Shown: in pieces, positions 11,515-19,472 of the stretch
How the letters are laid out: every line of letters begins with the position of its first letter
Position numbering within the stretch: the first letter of the stretch is position 1
Origin: Prosthecobacter debontii
GTDB lineage: Bacteria; Verrucomicrobiota; Verrucomicrobiia; Verrucomicrobiales; Akkermansiaceae
Length of the DNA stretch: 38,927 nucleotides
Assembly: GCA_945862245.1 (NCBI GenBank)
Contig: CAMAXN010000021.1
Coordinates: 1-38,927, forward strand
Direction of reading: 5' to 3'
The notes under the pieces: generated by a model
What the model saw: the letters and a program-made list of their open reading frames with translations, nothing else
Databases searched by the model: none
What the model was told of the DNA's origin: nothing
Position numbers and translations under genes: made by a program

Positions 11515-13422
11515 ATGAGCGCCCACGCAGCAGCACCTTCTGGTCACGACCATTCGCATGATGATCATCATCACGAGATACCTTTTTGGAAAAAATATAT
11601 ATTCTCGACGGATCACAAGATGATCGGGATGCAGTATGGCATCACCGCCATGCTGTTCCTAGCGTTCGGCTTTTATCTGATGATGGTGATGCGCTGGAGT
11701 ATTGCCTATCCGCACCAAGCACTGCCCGAGTGGATGAGTTGGATATTCACTGATAGCTGGAAAGCCCGCTGGCTGCAGGACGGGAAGGTGACGGGGGAAA
11801 CCTACAACATGTTCGGTGCGATGCATGGCACGATCATGGTCTTCCTCGGTATTGTGCCACTTGGCTTTGGTGCCTTTGGAAACTACGTCACCCCTCTCCA
11901 GATTGGCGCAGTAGATATGGCTTTTCCGAAACTCAACATGGTAAGCTACTGGGTTTACTTGGCAGGCGGCCTAATTATGTGTGCCTCGTTCTTCATGGAA
12001 TCAGGTGCCGCAAAGTCCGGCTGGACGAACTACTCGCCGCTCGCTGGTTTCGCTGATGGGCAGATCGTAAATCAATGGCTCGCGGGACAAACGCAATGGT
12101 TGCTAGGTCTCATCTGCCTAATTACCTCATCACTGCTCGGGTCGGTCAATTTCATCACTACGATCATCAATCTCCGCGCGCGCGGTATGACTTGGATGCG
12201 CCTGCCCTTCTTCGTTTGGGCGATGCTTGTCACCGGTTTCCTGCTCCTGCTCGCCTTCCCTCCACTTGAAGCGGCTGGCATTATGCAACTGATGGATCGC
12301 GTCGGGCATTCCTCGTTCTTCATGCCCTCCGGACTGTTTACGAAATCGGAAGGTCTCGCCGATCTCTCCGGCGGTGGCTCACCGCTGCTTTTCCAGCACC
12401 TTTTCTGGTTCCTCGGTCACCCTGAGGTTTACGTGCTCTTATTGCCCGCCATCGCCTGCGTCGCGGAAATCATCCCTGTCAACACACGCAAGCCACTCTG
12501 GGGCTACAAGTCGATGGTCTATTCCCTACTTATTCTCGGTTTCCTCTCCTTTATAGTCTGGGCGCACCACATGTATATGACTGGCATGGGCGCAGCGGTT
12601 TCGACCTTCTTCCAAACCACTACGGTGCTTATTTCCATTCCTTCGGTAATTATCATAACTGCATTACTGATCTCACTATGGGGCGGTTCAATCCGTTTCA
12701 CACCGCCCATGCTATGGGCTTGCGCCTTCATCCCGATGTTTGGTATCGGCGGTCTCACTGGTCTGCCGCTCGCCTTTAACTTGGTCGGACTCCACCTGCA
12801 CGATACCTACTATGTGATCGGGCACTTCCATTATGTCGTCGCACCGGGTATTCTCTTCGGCCTCTTCGCTGGCGTGTATCATTGGTACCCAAAAATCACC
12901 GGCCGTTATATGAGCGGTTTCCTATCCCACGTGCATTTTTGGCCAAGCCTAGTCTGCATGAACATCATCTTTTTCCCGATGCTCACCCAAGGGATGGCAG
13001 GGTTCCACCGCCGCTGGTATAACGGAGGCGACGCTTATCTCGATAAGGCAACGGCTGCCACGGCCGATGGAGCCAATGTTTTCGCCAACACTGTTGCCCA
13101 GAATATCGACCTGAATATTGTCATGTCTTACGGAGCGTGGATCCTCGCCGTGGCACAGATACCGTTCATCATTAATCTCTTTCTCGCTTGGAAATTCGGT
13201 AAAAAAGTGAGTAGCGACAACCCATGGGACGCCACCACCTTAGAGTGGGCCACACCAACACCTCCAGGGCACGGCAACTTTACTTTCGATGTCGCCGTTT
13301 ATCGCGGTCCTTACGAGTATTCTCGCCCAGATTGCGACAAGGACTACTACCCGCAATGGGAAGCTCCAAAAAATAAGACACAGGCCTCAGCTTACGAATC
13401 CACGGACAAGGGTCACCACTGA
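11515..13422 (+). CDS. coxA: Cytochrome c oxidase subunit I (aa3-type haem-copper oxidase)
   Basis: This 635-residue protein is a canonical haem-copper oxidase catalytic subunit with twelve core helices. Visible ligands are H104 (haem a), H302 with cross-linked Y306 in GHPEVY, H351-H352 (CuB), and H437 and H439 in the GHFHYV motif (haems a3 and a). The D-channel set is present: N123, D134, N141 and E304. The K-channel segment usually reading PTGIK reads PSVII, so the lysine is replaced by I380, while T370 and S377 match the neighbouring channel positions. The N-terminus is His-rich (residues 11-20). The protein reduces oxygen to water and pumps protons. It is encoded before coxC and coxD, with coxB at the end of the operon. 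Confidence 0.96.
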   Translation: MSAHAAAPSGHDHSHDDHHHEIPFWKKYIFSTDHKMIGMQYGITAMLFLAFGFYLMMVMRWSIAYPHQALPEWMSWIFTDSWKARWLQDGKVTGETYNMFGAMHGTIMVFLGIVPLGFGAFGNYVTPLQIGAVDMAFPKLNMVSYWVYLAGGLIMCASFFMESGAAKSGWTNYSPLAGFADGQIVNQWLAGQTQWLLGLICLITSSLLGSVNFITTIINLRARGMTWMRLPFFVWAMLVTGFLLLLAFPPLEAAGIMQLMDRVGHSSFFMPSGLFTKSEGLADLSGGGSPLLFQHLFWFLGHPEVYVLLLPAIACVAEIIPVNTRKPLWGYKSMVYSLLILGFLSFIVWAHHMYMTGMGAAVSTFFQTTTVLISIPSVIIITALLISLWGGSIRFTPPMLWACAFIPMFGIGGLTGLPLAFNLVGLHLHDTYYVIGHFHYVVAPGILFGLFAGVYHWYPKITGRYMSGFLSHVHFWPSLVCMNIIFFPMLTQGMAGFHRRWYNGGDAYLDKATAATADGANVFANTVAQNIDLNIVMSYGAWILAVAQIPFIINLFLAWKFGKKVSSDNPWDATTLEWATPTPPGHGNFTFDVAVYRGPYEYSRPDCDKDYYPQWEAPKNKTQASAYESTDKGHH

Positions 13423-13475
13423 AACCCAGGATCTCCTAAGCCCTTTTAACCGAACACCAGTCAACCTTTTTAGAA

Positions 13476-15095
13476 ATGGAAATCCCCTACATCGTCAACG
13501 CCCGCAAGGACACGGGTCTGATCAACTCGAAGATAGCAATTTGGCTTTTCCTCGCCTCCGAGGTCATGCTCTTTGCCGGCTTCTTCTCCGCCTATGTCTA
13601 CCTCCGTATGGGAGCTGATTACCCGTGGCCGGAGCGGACGCTTCCTGTGCTGCCGGGTTTGATCAACACCTTCATCCTCATCGCCTCGTCCGTCACTGTC
13701 GTGTTTGCATGGGTCGCTCTTAAATTAGGAAACTGGAGGCAATTCCAGATCTATATGGGCATTACAGTGGCCTGTGCTGCGATCTTCATGGTGTTTAAGG
13801 GCATCGAGTATAATGTGAAGTTCCATCACCAAGCAGCTCGCCTGCATGACTACACGGTCGTAGAGGGCCATCTCGGCTATCAGAAGGACGACAAGGAGGA
13901 ATACGTTCTCGACCGCAACGGCAAAAAGATCGAGGAAAACAGGATCCGCGTCGTCGCCGAGAAATTGACTTTTTCAGTGAAACGTTTCCACGCCCCTTGG
14001 GTAAATGAGATGCTATCAGAGGCCGAGCATGCAAAATCGAGCATTAGGCTCATTGCCGACATCAAGGCCATAATCTCAGAGGGTGGGGAAGAGGAGACTA
14101 TCGCGAAAGCGGGCGAGGTTCTGAGTATCGAATTACTAGAAAAGATTAAGCAAGTGCAGCTTGATGCCCTTGCGCACAACTCCGCCCTCCGCACCGATGC
14201 TCTGCGTATGGAATGGAAAGAGGCCAAGCTGGCAAACCCTAGCAAAAGGGGCTGGCAGCTATCCTCCGATGTGAACATTGATATGGCAGCACTTTCCCCG
14301 CGCCTGCTTACCGAGATCTCCACAGTTGAGTTCACAGTAGATCCTCCGACACGGTTGCTTTTTAAACCTCGTGACATCAAAGAAGGGGCGGCTTCCTCCA
14401 CTCTTCGCGACGCCACGGTGATCACCGGCGCCATGGAGGCCAGTCCTATGGTTTTCCACAACCTTGATGCTATCGATTTCCAATGGCTCGTGATGAAAGC
14501 AAAGGAGAAGGGAATTTCCCCGGAAAGTGCCATCGCCAATTCTTGGCTGATGAAAAATAGCAAATTCGTCCGCGAGGCGTGGACTTGGCATATTGCCCGC
14601 AACGAGAATAGACAAGCGCAACTTACTAAGGGCTATGGCCTTAAAGAGGATGGCAAGACACCCAAACGTACACTTACCCACAAAGAACTGTACAGGTTGG
14701 GTTGGAAAGATCTCGGCGAGATGGGTGTGGAGATGCAGCAGGTAAAAATCGGCGGCTTGGACAAGATTAAGGAGGAATTCATGGGACCGAACTATAAGGC
14801 GCGCGGCGACAAGACCTTCCCGCACCTCTCGGTGCCGCGTGAGGAGATCCGCCATGCCGCGAAGTTCACTCCGGCATGGAACACCTACTACGCGATCTAT
14901 TTCACTATCACCGGTCTCCACGGCCTTCACGTGGTTGGTGGTGCACTGGTATTGCTATACTATCTCGTCTTGGGGCGAAAAATGTTCCTCTCCAATCCGG
15001 AGTGGTTCGCCAACCGGGTAGAAGTCGGTGGCTTGTTCTGGCACTTCGTTGACCTAGTCTGGATCTTCGCGTTCCCGATATTCTATCTGATGTAA
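13476..15095 (+). CDS. coxC: Cytochrome c oxidase subunit III with a very large internal insertion
   Basis: This 539-residue protein has subunit III helices at both ends. Residues about 18-112 contain three transmembrane segments ending in the family motif GIEYNVKF. Residues about 463-539 contain the last two, with GLHGLHVVGG and WHFVDLVWIFAFPIFY. Between them lie about 320-340 charged, mostly hydrophilic residues with no transmembrane segment, replacing a loop usually about 20 residues long. Typical subunit III proteins have about 200-270 residues. The frame is continuous, so this is an insertion rather than an assembly error. The insert is rich in Lys, Glu and Ala and looks helical. I recognised no known domain in it. 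Confidence 0.9.
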   Translation: MEIPYIVNARKDTGLINSKIAIWLFLASEVMLFAGFFSAYVYLRMGADYPWPERTLPVLPGLINTFILIASSVTVVFAWVALKLGNWRQFQIYMGITVACAAIFMVFKGIEYNVKFHHQAARLHDYTVVEGHLGYQKDDKEEYVLDRNGKKIEENRIRVVAEKLTFSVKRFHAPWVNEMLSEAEHAKSSIRLIADIKAIISEGGEEETIAKAGEVLSIELLEKIKQVQLDALAHNSALRTDALRMEWKEAKLANPSKRGWQLSSDVNIDMAALSPRLLTEISTVEFTVDPPTRLLFKPRDIKEGAASSTLRDATVITGAMEASPMVFHNLDAIDFQWLVMKAKEKGISPESAIANSWLMKNSKFVREAWTWHIARNENRQAQLTKGYGLKEDGKTPKRTLTHKELYRLGWKDLGEMGVEMQQVKIGGLDKIKEEFMGPNYKARGDKTFPHLSVPREEIRHAAKFTPAWNTYYAIYFTITGLHGLHVVGGALVLLYYLVLGRKMFLSNPEWFANRVEVGGLFWHFVDLVWIFAFPIFYLM

Positions 15096-15129
15096 TCCGA
15101 TACCCCGTAAACTTTATCCTCATCCTGAA

Positions 15130-15465
15130 ATGGCAGATTCAATTGAAGCGATCCAAAAGGCGAAGAAAACCTATCTTCTGGTTTTCGGAGCACTACTCGT
15201 CGGCACCGTCCTTACCGTTCTCGTGGCTACCGTGCCAGCCCTAGATGTGGGAGGCCACGGTTTCGATATTTATGACGCCATCCTGGGCCTCGTTATCGCC
15301 ACCACCAAGTCCACCCTCGTTGCGGCGATTTTCATGCACCTTAATCACGAGAAAAAACTCATCTACTGGGTGTTCTTCGGAGCGATCTTTTTCTTTTTTA
15401 CGATGGGTGCGCTGTTTGCATTATCGGAAAGCAGCCCTATCTATGATACATTCTTCTACAAGTAG
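15130..15465 (+). CDS. coxD: Cytochrome c oxidase subunit IV, bacterial COX4-like
   Basis: This 111-residue protein has three hydrophobic segments (about residues 16-37, 55-72 and 78-98). The middle one ends in the MHLNHEKK motif characteristic of bacterial cytochrome c oxidase subunit IV (CtaF/CyoD-like). Subunit IV is small, carries no cofactor and stabilises the CoxA-CoxC core. The gene lies 34 bp after coxC and 5 bp before a tiny membrane-protein gene, so translation is probably coupled through this stretch. Confidence 0.88.
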   Translation: MADSIEAIQKAKKTYLLVFGALLVGTVLTVLVATVPALDVGGHGFDIYDAILGLVIATTKSTLVAAIFMHLNHEKKLIYWVFFGAIFFFFTMGALFALSESSPIYDTFFYK

Positions 15466-15470
15466 CCGCC

Positions 15471-15671
15471 ATGTCACTCAGTAGCTTCCATCTCGTCTTT
15501 GTCACCGTTTGCACGCTGTTCTCCGCGTTTCTAGTCTTCTGGGCGTTCTTGCTGGCTCCTGAGCCATCGACTGCGTCGACTGCATTCGGCATCGTCGGTG
15601 CTGTTGGTCTTTTTCTCATGCCCGCCTACGCCTTCTATTTCCTTAAAAAATCCACCAAACTCCACCTCTGA
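15471..15671 (+). CDS. Small two-helix membrane protein in the oxidase operon
   Basis: This 66-residue protein has two predicted transmembrane segments (about residues 5-28 and 37-57) joined by a short APEPSTAST loop, with a basic C-terminus (KKSTKLHL). It starts 5 bp after coxD and ends 7 bp before the next small gene, so it is probably cotranscribed with the oxidase. I do not recognise a family. Its size and place suggest an accessory or assembly subunit of the aa3 oxidase, in the manner of other tiny oxidase subunits; this is inference from position only. Confidence 0.65.
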   Translation: MSLSSFHLVFVTVCTLFSAFLVFWAFLLAPEPSTASTAFGIVGAVGLFLMPAYAFYFLKKSTKLHL

Positions 15672-15678
15672 CACCACT

Positions 15679-15882
15679 ATGAACCTATTTAGCCTACTCG
15701 CCTGCTCCACTTGCAGCGCCACCTTCGGAGCCTCTGGTGATTCCATCGGCTACTCAATCTTTTTTCTCCTTCTCCTCATCCTTGCGGTGCTGGCTGGTGT
15801 AGCCTTTTTCATGATCCGCCTGATTCGTCGTGACGCTGCAAACCTCGACCCCGAACTCCGCGACGACTACGTCCACCAGTAA
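15679..15882 (+). CDS. Small single-helix membrane protein with an N-terminal CxxC
   Basis: This 67-residue protein starts at ATG 15679; the frame is open further upstream but overlaps the previous gene there. It has a short N-terminus containing CSTC (residues 10-13), one strong transmembrane helix (about residues 27-47), and a charged cytoplasmic tail (RLIRRDAANLDPELRDDY). The CxxC pair near the membrane could bind a metal or act as a thiol pair, perhaps in copper delivery to CuA on CoxB, encoded next. That role is speculation from context. I recognise no named family. Confidence 0.65.
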   Translation: MNLFSLLACSTCSATFGASGDSIGYSIFFLLLLILAVLAGVAFFMIRLIRRDAANLDPELRDDYVHQ

Positions 15883-15886
15883 CCAA

Positions 15887-15958
15887 ATTTCAAATTTCAA
15901 GTTCTCAACTTTCAAAAACCCCGCTCCCAAATTGAGATTTAAAATTTAAAGTTTCCCC
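15887..15958 (+). repeat. Two blocks of heptad repeats in the spacer before coxB
   Basis: The 90-bp spacer holds one block of ATTTCAA-like units (15887-15893 and 15894-15900, then an 8-bp variant, then CTTTCAA at 15909-15915). A second block reads ATTGAGA, TTTAAAA, TTTAAAG, TTTCCCC (15931-15958). Both repeat types seen elsewhere in the operon therefore occur side by side here. I see no convincing promoter in the spacer. Confidence 0.65.
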
Positions 15959-15972
15959 ACTCTTCTATCCCT

Positions 15973-16770
15973 ATGTCTTTCTCCGAACTCATCGGTCTTC
16001 AGGAAAACTATTCCGCCCACGGTGGCCACGTGGATCACCTCATCATAGTGACCCATTGGTTCATGCTCGCGCTTTTCGTTGGCTGGACGTCATTCTTTTT
16101 TGTCTGCCTCTTCAAGTTCTGGCATAAGCGTAATCCTAAGGCTTCTCACCACGGCGTTCGCAGTCACCTTTCCAGCCATATGGAAGTCGCCGTGATCATT
16201 ATTGAAGCGGTGCTGCTTCTCGGCTTTGCTTTCCCGCTCTGGCAGCAGCGTGTAGATGATTGGTCTACCGTTCAGGAAATGGATCCTGTTCGCGTTCGCG
16301 TCGTCGGTTGGCAGTTCGGATGGTCTTATCATTACCCAGGGCTCGACGGCAAATTCGGTCGTACTGACGCTGCGCTGATTTCAGGCTCCAACGACCTCGG
16401 TATCGACTACACCGATCCCAACGCCCACGATGATTTCACAACCTCGGCGCTAAAGCTCTCTGCGCTGCGCCCTACCGTGCTCAACATCGGGACGAAAGAC
16501 GTGATTCACAACTACGCAATCGTGCCGATGCGTGTCCAGCAGGACGCCATCCCTGGCAAAGAGATATCAATGTGGTTCACCCCGGTGAAACCCATGGAAA
16601 CTTTTGTAGTTTGCGCTCAGCTTTGCGGAGAAGGACATGCTAACATGGTTGGAACGATGGAAGTTATTTCTGCGGAAGATTTCGATTCTTGGGCCTCTGG
16701 CCAATCGGAAACTGCCCTCAAGGCAAATCAGAAGGCCGCCGAAGGCGCTAGCGCTGCGCTTGCAAATTAA
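15973..16770 (+). CDS. coxB: Cytochrome c oxidase subunit II with CuA centre
   Basis: This 265-residue protein has two transmembrane helices (about residues 23-48 and 70-92) and a periplasmic cupredoxin domain. The CuA ligands are visible: H179 in DVIHNYAIVP, C214, C218, H222 and M225 in the CAQLCGEGHANM motif. The aromatic electron-entry patch is represented by VGWQFGW (residues 111-117). Position 216 is Gln where mitochondrial-type enzymes have Glu; Gln also occurs there in some bacterial oxidases such as Thermus ba3. No cytochrome c domain is fused at the C-terminus, so a separate cytochrome c must deliver electrons. It is the last gene of the respiratory set. Confidence 0.95.
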   Translation: MSFSELIGLQENYSAHGGHVDHLIIVTHWFMLALFVGWTSFFFVCLFKFWHKRNPKASHHGVRSHLSSHMEVAVIIIEAVLLLGFAFPLWQQRVDDWSTVQEMDPVRVRVVGWQFGWSYHYPGLDGKFGRTDAALISGSNDLGIDYTDPNAHDDFTTSALKLSALRPTVLNIGTKDVIHNYAIVPMRVQQDAIPGKEISMWFTPVKPMETFVVCAQLCGEGHANMVGTMEVISAEDFDSWASGQSETALKANQKAAEGASAALAN

Positions 16771-16941
16771 GCTCTGCCACCTTGCAGAATAGACTCGGTG
16801 AGGTGCACACTCCCCTGACCAGCGATTGTCTTCTAGGGCAAGACGTAGGGCTTTCACGTCATGGTTTCTTGTCATTTTTATGTTTTTATTGGTTTACCCC
16901 GCCTTGATCTCGTTTTCTTTAGGAAATTCATAATCCCTGAC

Positions 16942-18201
16942 ATGTCAGCATCGCCCTCGTTCACATCTTATTCTATCGCCCAGCAACGCTATGCCGCTAT
17001 GAGTGTCGATACCGAAGCCGCCATGGCGAAGCTTTCGGCAACCCCGATCTCGCTGCACTGCTGGCAGGGCGATGATGTTGGCGGCTTCGAGAATAGCGGC
17101 GTGGGGCTGAGCGGCGGGATCGCCGTTACGGGAAATTACCTTGGTCGTGCCCGCACACCGGATGAACTCCGCGCTGATCTCGATATGGCGCTTTCCCTGA
17201 TCCCCGGAAAGCACCGCATCAACCTTCATGCCTTTTACGGCGAGTTCGGCGGAAAAAAAGTGGAGCGCGACGAGATTGCGCCCGAGCATTTTGCGAATTG
17301 GATAGCATGGGCGAAGGCGAACGGCATGGGCATGGATTTCAACCCGACCTGCTTTGCGCACCCGAAAGCGGCGGGTGGTTTCACTCTCTCCCACGCCGAC
17401 AAAGGCATCCGCGATTTTTGGGTCGAGCACTGCATCCGCTCCCGCGAAATCTCCGCCGTGATGGGCAAAGAACTCGGCTCGCCCTGCGTGATGAACGTGT
17501 GGGTGCCGGACGGTTACAAGGACACGCCGGTGGACCGCGTCTCACCGCGCCAACGCCTCGCGGAATCATTGGATCGCGTCTTTGCGAAAGCTCTCGACCC
17601 GGCGCACATGCTCGACGCCGTGGAATGCAAGCTCTTCGGCATCGGCAGCGAGAGCTATGTGGTCGGCTCGCATGAGTTCTACATGGGCTACGCGGTGAAG
17701 AACCAGAAGCTGCTCTGTCTCGACGCTGGCCATTTTCATCCTACCGAAACCATTGCCGATAAGCTCGGTTCCGCGCTGATGTTCGTGCCGGAAATACTCC
17801 TCCACGTCAGCCGCGGCGTGCGCTGGGACAGCGACCACGTCGTCACGCTCGATGACGCGCTCCAATCCATTTCCTCGGCGCTTGTCCGCGACGACCTCCT
17901 TTCCCGCACGCATATCGGCCTAGATTTCTTCGACGCCAGCATCAACCGCATCGCCGCATGGACGATCGGCACGCGCAACACGCTCAAGTCCCTGCTCATC
18001 GCGCTGCTCGAACCCGCTGCACTGAAAGAAGCGGAGACTTCTGGTGATCTGACCACACGCCTCGCCCTCATGGAGGAACTGAAAGGTATGCCTTGGGGCG
18101 CGGTGTGGGATCAATACTGCGAGAAGCAGGGCGTCCCAACCGGCGCCGCATGGCTCGCCGAGACAAAACGCTACGAGGCCGATGTCTTATCGAAGCGCTG
18201 A
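16942..18201 (+). CDS. rhaA: L-rhamnose isomerase
   Basis: This 419-residue protein has the usual length of RhaA and converts L-rhamnose to L-rhamnulose in the cytoplasm. Visible family features include the [12 protein letters not shown] opening of the TIM barrel (residues 33-44), [10 protein letters not shown], the metal-ligand region [13 protein letters not shown], and [11 protein letters not shown] followed by RWDSDHVV. The frame is open upstream to 16861, but ATG at 16942 gives the canonical length. It stands alone on the + strand after the oxidase operon and faces deoC. The dehydrogenase fragment at the right edge of the window probably belongs to the same pathway, while rhamnulose kinase is not in the window. 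Confidence 0.95.
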   Translation: MSASPSFTSYSIAQQRYAAMSVDTEAAMAKLSATPISLHCWQGDDVGGFENSGVGLSGGIAVTGNYLGRARTPDELRADLDMALSLIPGKHRINLHAFYGEFGGKKVERDEIAPEHFANWIAWAKANGMGMDFNPTCFAHPKAAGGFTLSHADKGIRDFWVEHCIRSREISAVMGKELGSPCVMNVWVPDGYKDTPVDRVSPRQRLAESLDRVFAKALDPAHMLDAVECKLFGIGSESYVVGSHEFYMGYAVKNQKLLCLDAGHFHPTETIADKLGSALMFVPEILLHVSRGVRWDSDHVVTLDDALQSISSALVRDDLLSRTHIGLDFFDASINRIAAWTIGTRNTLKSLLIALLEPAALKEAETSGDLTTRLALMEELKGMPWGAVWDQYCEKQGVPTGAAWLAETKRYEADVLSKR

Positions 18202-18401
18202 GCCTACATTTCCCTAAATCCCAAATATTAATGACATGAAAACACTCATGTTCATCGTCAAGCGCGTAAGCTTGGCATCCCTCACCCTCAACATCGTGCC
18301 GCCTAATCTGTTTTATAGGTTCGCCTTCGCAGGTGGTCATTAACAAGTTCCTTCTCGTGGGGACCTTCATATGGTTCCTTACTACCTCACTTTGGATGTA
18401 G

Positions 18402-18449
18402 TTGAAGTTACACCTTCAATACCCGCTCGCCGCTTCACTGAAGGTGTAA
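18402..18449. repeat. Overlapping inverted repeats at the deoC 3' end
   Basis: An 11-bp perfect inverted repeat, TTACACCTTCA at 18408-18418 and TGAAGGTGTAA at 18439-18449, has a 20-nt loop and spans the deoC stop codon. A second short hairpin, TTGAAG at 18402-18407 with CTTCAA at 18414-18419, shares one arm with it, so the two cannot form together. Neither is followed by a clear T-run, so a simple intrinsic terminator is unlikely. Confidence 0.6.
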
Positions 18450-19357
18450 GGTGATTGGTAATCTCCGGTTTTTTCTTTTGCTAATTGCCTGACGAGATCG
18501 TTCAGCAGGGCTGAGGCACCGAACCGGTAGCGAGTGTTATTGAGCCATGCATCGCCGAGCGTTTCCTTCACGGCCACAAGGAAAGTGAGTGCCTGCTTCG
18601 CGGTGCGGATTCCTCCGGCGGGTTTCATCGCGATGGGGGTGCCGGTCTGCAGATAGAAATCGCGAATCGCTTCCAGCATCACCTGGTTGTTGCCGAGGGT
18701 GGCGTTATCGGAAGTCTTGCCGGTGGAGGTCTTGATGAAATCACAAGGGCGGAGGACTTCCATGGCAAGCAACGAGGCGGCGCGGATGTTGTCGTAGGTT
18801 TCGAGTTCGCTGGTTTCGAAAATGACTTTCAGGGTGGCCTCGCCGCATGCATCGCGCACGGCGGCAATCTCGTCCTGAACGCGCCTGATTTGTCCCGCTA
18901 GGAACGCTCCTCGCGAGATTACCATGTCGATCTCATCCGCGCCGTCGCGCACGGCGGCTTTCACCTCCGCGAGACGGGTGGCGAGCGGAGCCTGTCCCGA
19001 AGGGAACGCGGTGGCGACGGATGCGATTTTCACGGGGCTGCCTTTCACGATCTTCGCCGCGTATTTCACCATCGCCGGATATACGCAAACAGCGGCCGTC
19101 GGCGGGATGTCCGCGTCGTCGTGGGGGCGCAGCGCCTTATGGCAGAGCGACTCCACCTTGCCGCGCGAGTCTTTGCCTTCTAGCGTGGTGAGATCGACCA
19201 TGGAAACGGCCATCTTCAGCCCGAAAACCTTGGACGCTTTCTTGATGCTGCGCGTGCTGTATTTCGCCACCCGCTCCTCGATTCCTACATGGTCCACGCG
19301 TCCAACCCGATCCACCAACTCTCCAAGCGACCGTGCATCCCTAAGATCCATGGCCAT
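18416..19357 (-). CDS. deoC: Deoxyribose-phosphate aldolase
   Basis: This 313-residue class I aldolase splits 2-deoxyribose 5-phosphate into glyceraldehyde 3-phosphate and acetaldehyde. The Schiff-base lysine is K209 in FIKTSTGK, the assisting lysine is K245 in MKPAGG, and an active-site Asp is D144 in EIDMVI. It is longer than the E. coli enzyme (259 residues) and resembles the long, animal-like DERA group (DLTTLEGKD, VCVYPAMV). The frame is open to a TTG at 19393, but ATG at 19357 is the preferred start. It converges with rhaA and lies 115 bp downstream of the radical SAM gene on the same strand. A role as a nucleoside-salvage enzyme is the default; a link to the neighbouring sugar genes is possible. 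Confidence 0.93.
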   Translation of the reverse strand: MAMDLRDARSLGELVDRVGRVDHVGIEERVAKYSTRSIKKASKVFGLKMAVSMVDLTTLEGKDSRGKVESLCHKALRPHDDADIPPTAAVCVYPAMVKYAAKIVKGSPVKIASVATAFPSGQAPLATRLAEVKAAVRDGADEIDMVISRGAFLAGQIRRVQDEIAAVRDACGEATLKVIFETSELETYDNIRAASLLAMEVLRPCDFIKTSTGKTSDNATLGNNQVMLEAIRDFYLQTGTPIAMKPAGGIRTAKQALTFLVAVKETLGDAWLNNTRYRFGASALLNDLVRQLAKEKTGDYQSPYTFSEAASGY

Positions 19358-19472
19358 AGGCTCTCCGCAAAAGGGTCTGCTGCCAAGATTCAAGTGGGTG
19401 AAATTCTATTTACGGCAGTGCTCGTCCTCGGCATCTACTACGCAACGGTGGTGATGAAGCTTTCCATCGGGT

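Noticed and set aside
16614..16650. Gln instead of Glu within the CuA motif of CoxB
   Set aside because: Gln at this place is known in other functional CuA domains such as Thermus ba3, so it is not a defect.
18236..18454. Two mini-frames (from 18236 and from 18371) between rhaA and deoC
   Set aside because: They have 35 and 28 codons, no motif and no initiation signal; the second overlaps the deoC 3' end and its hairpin.
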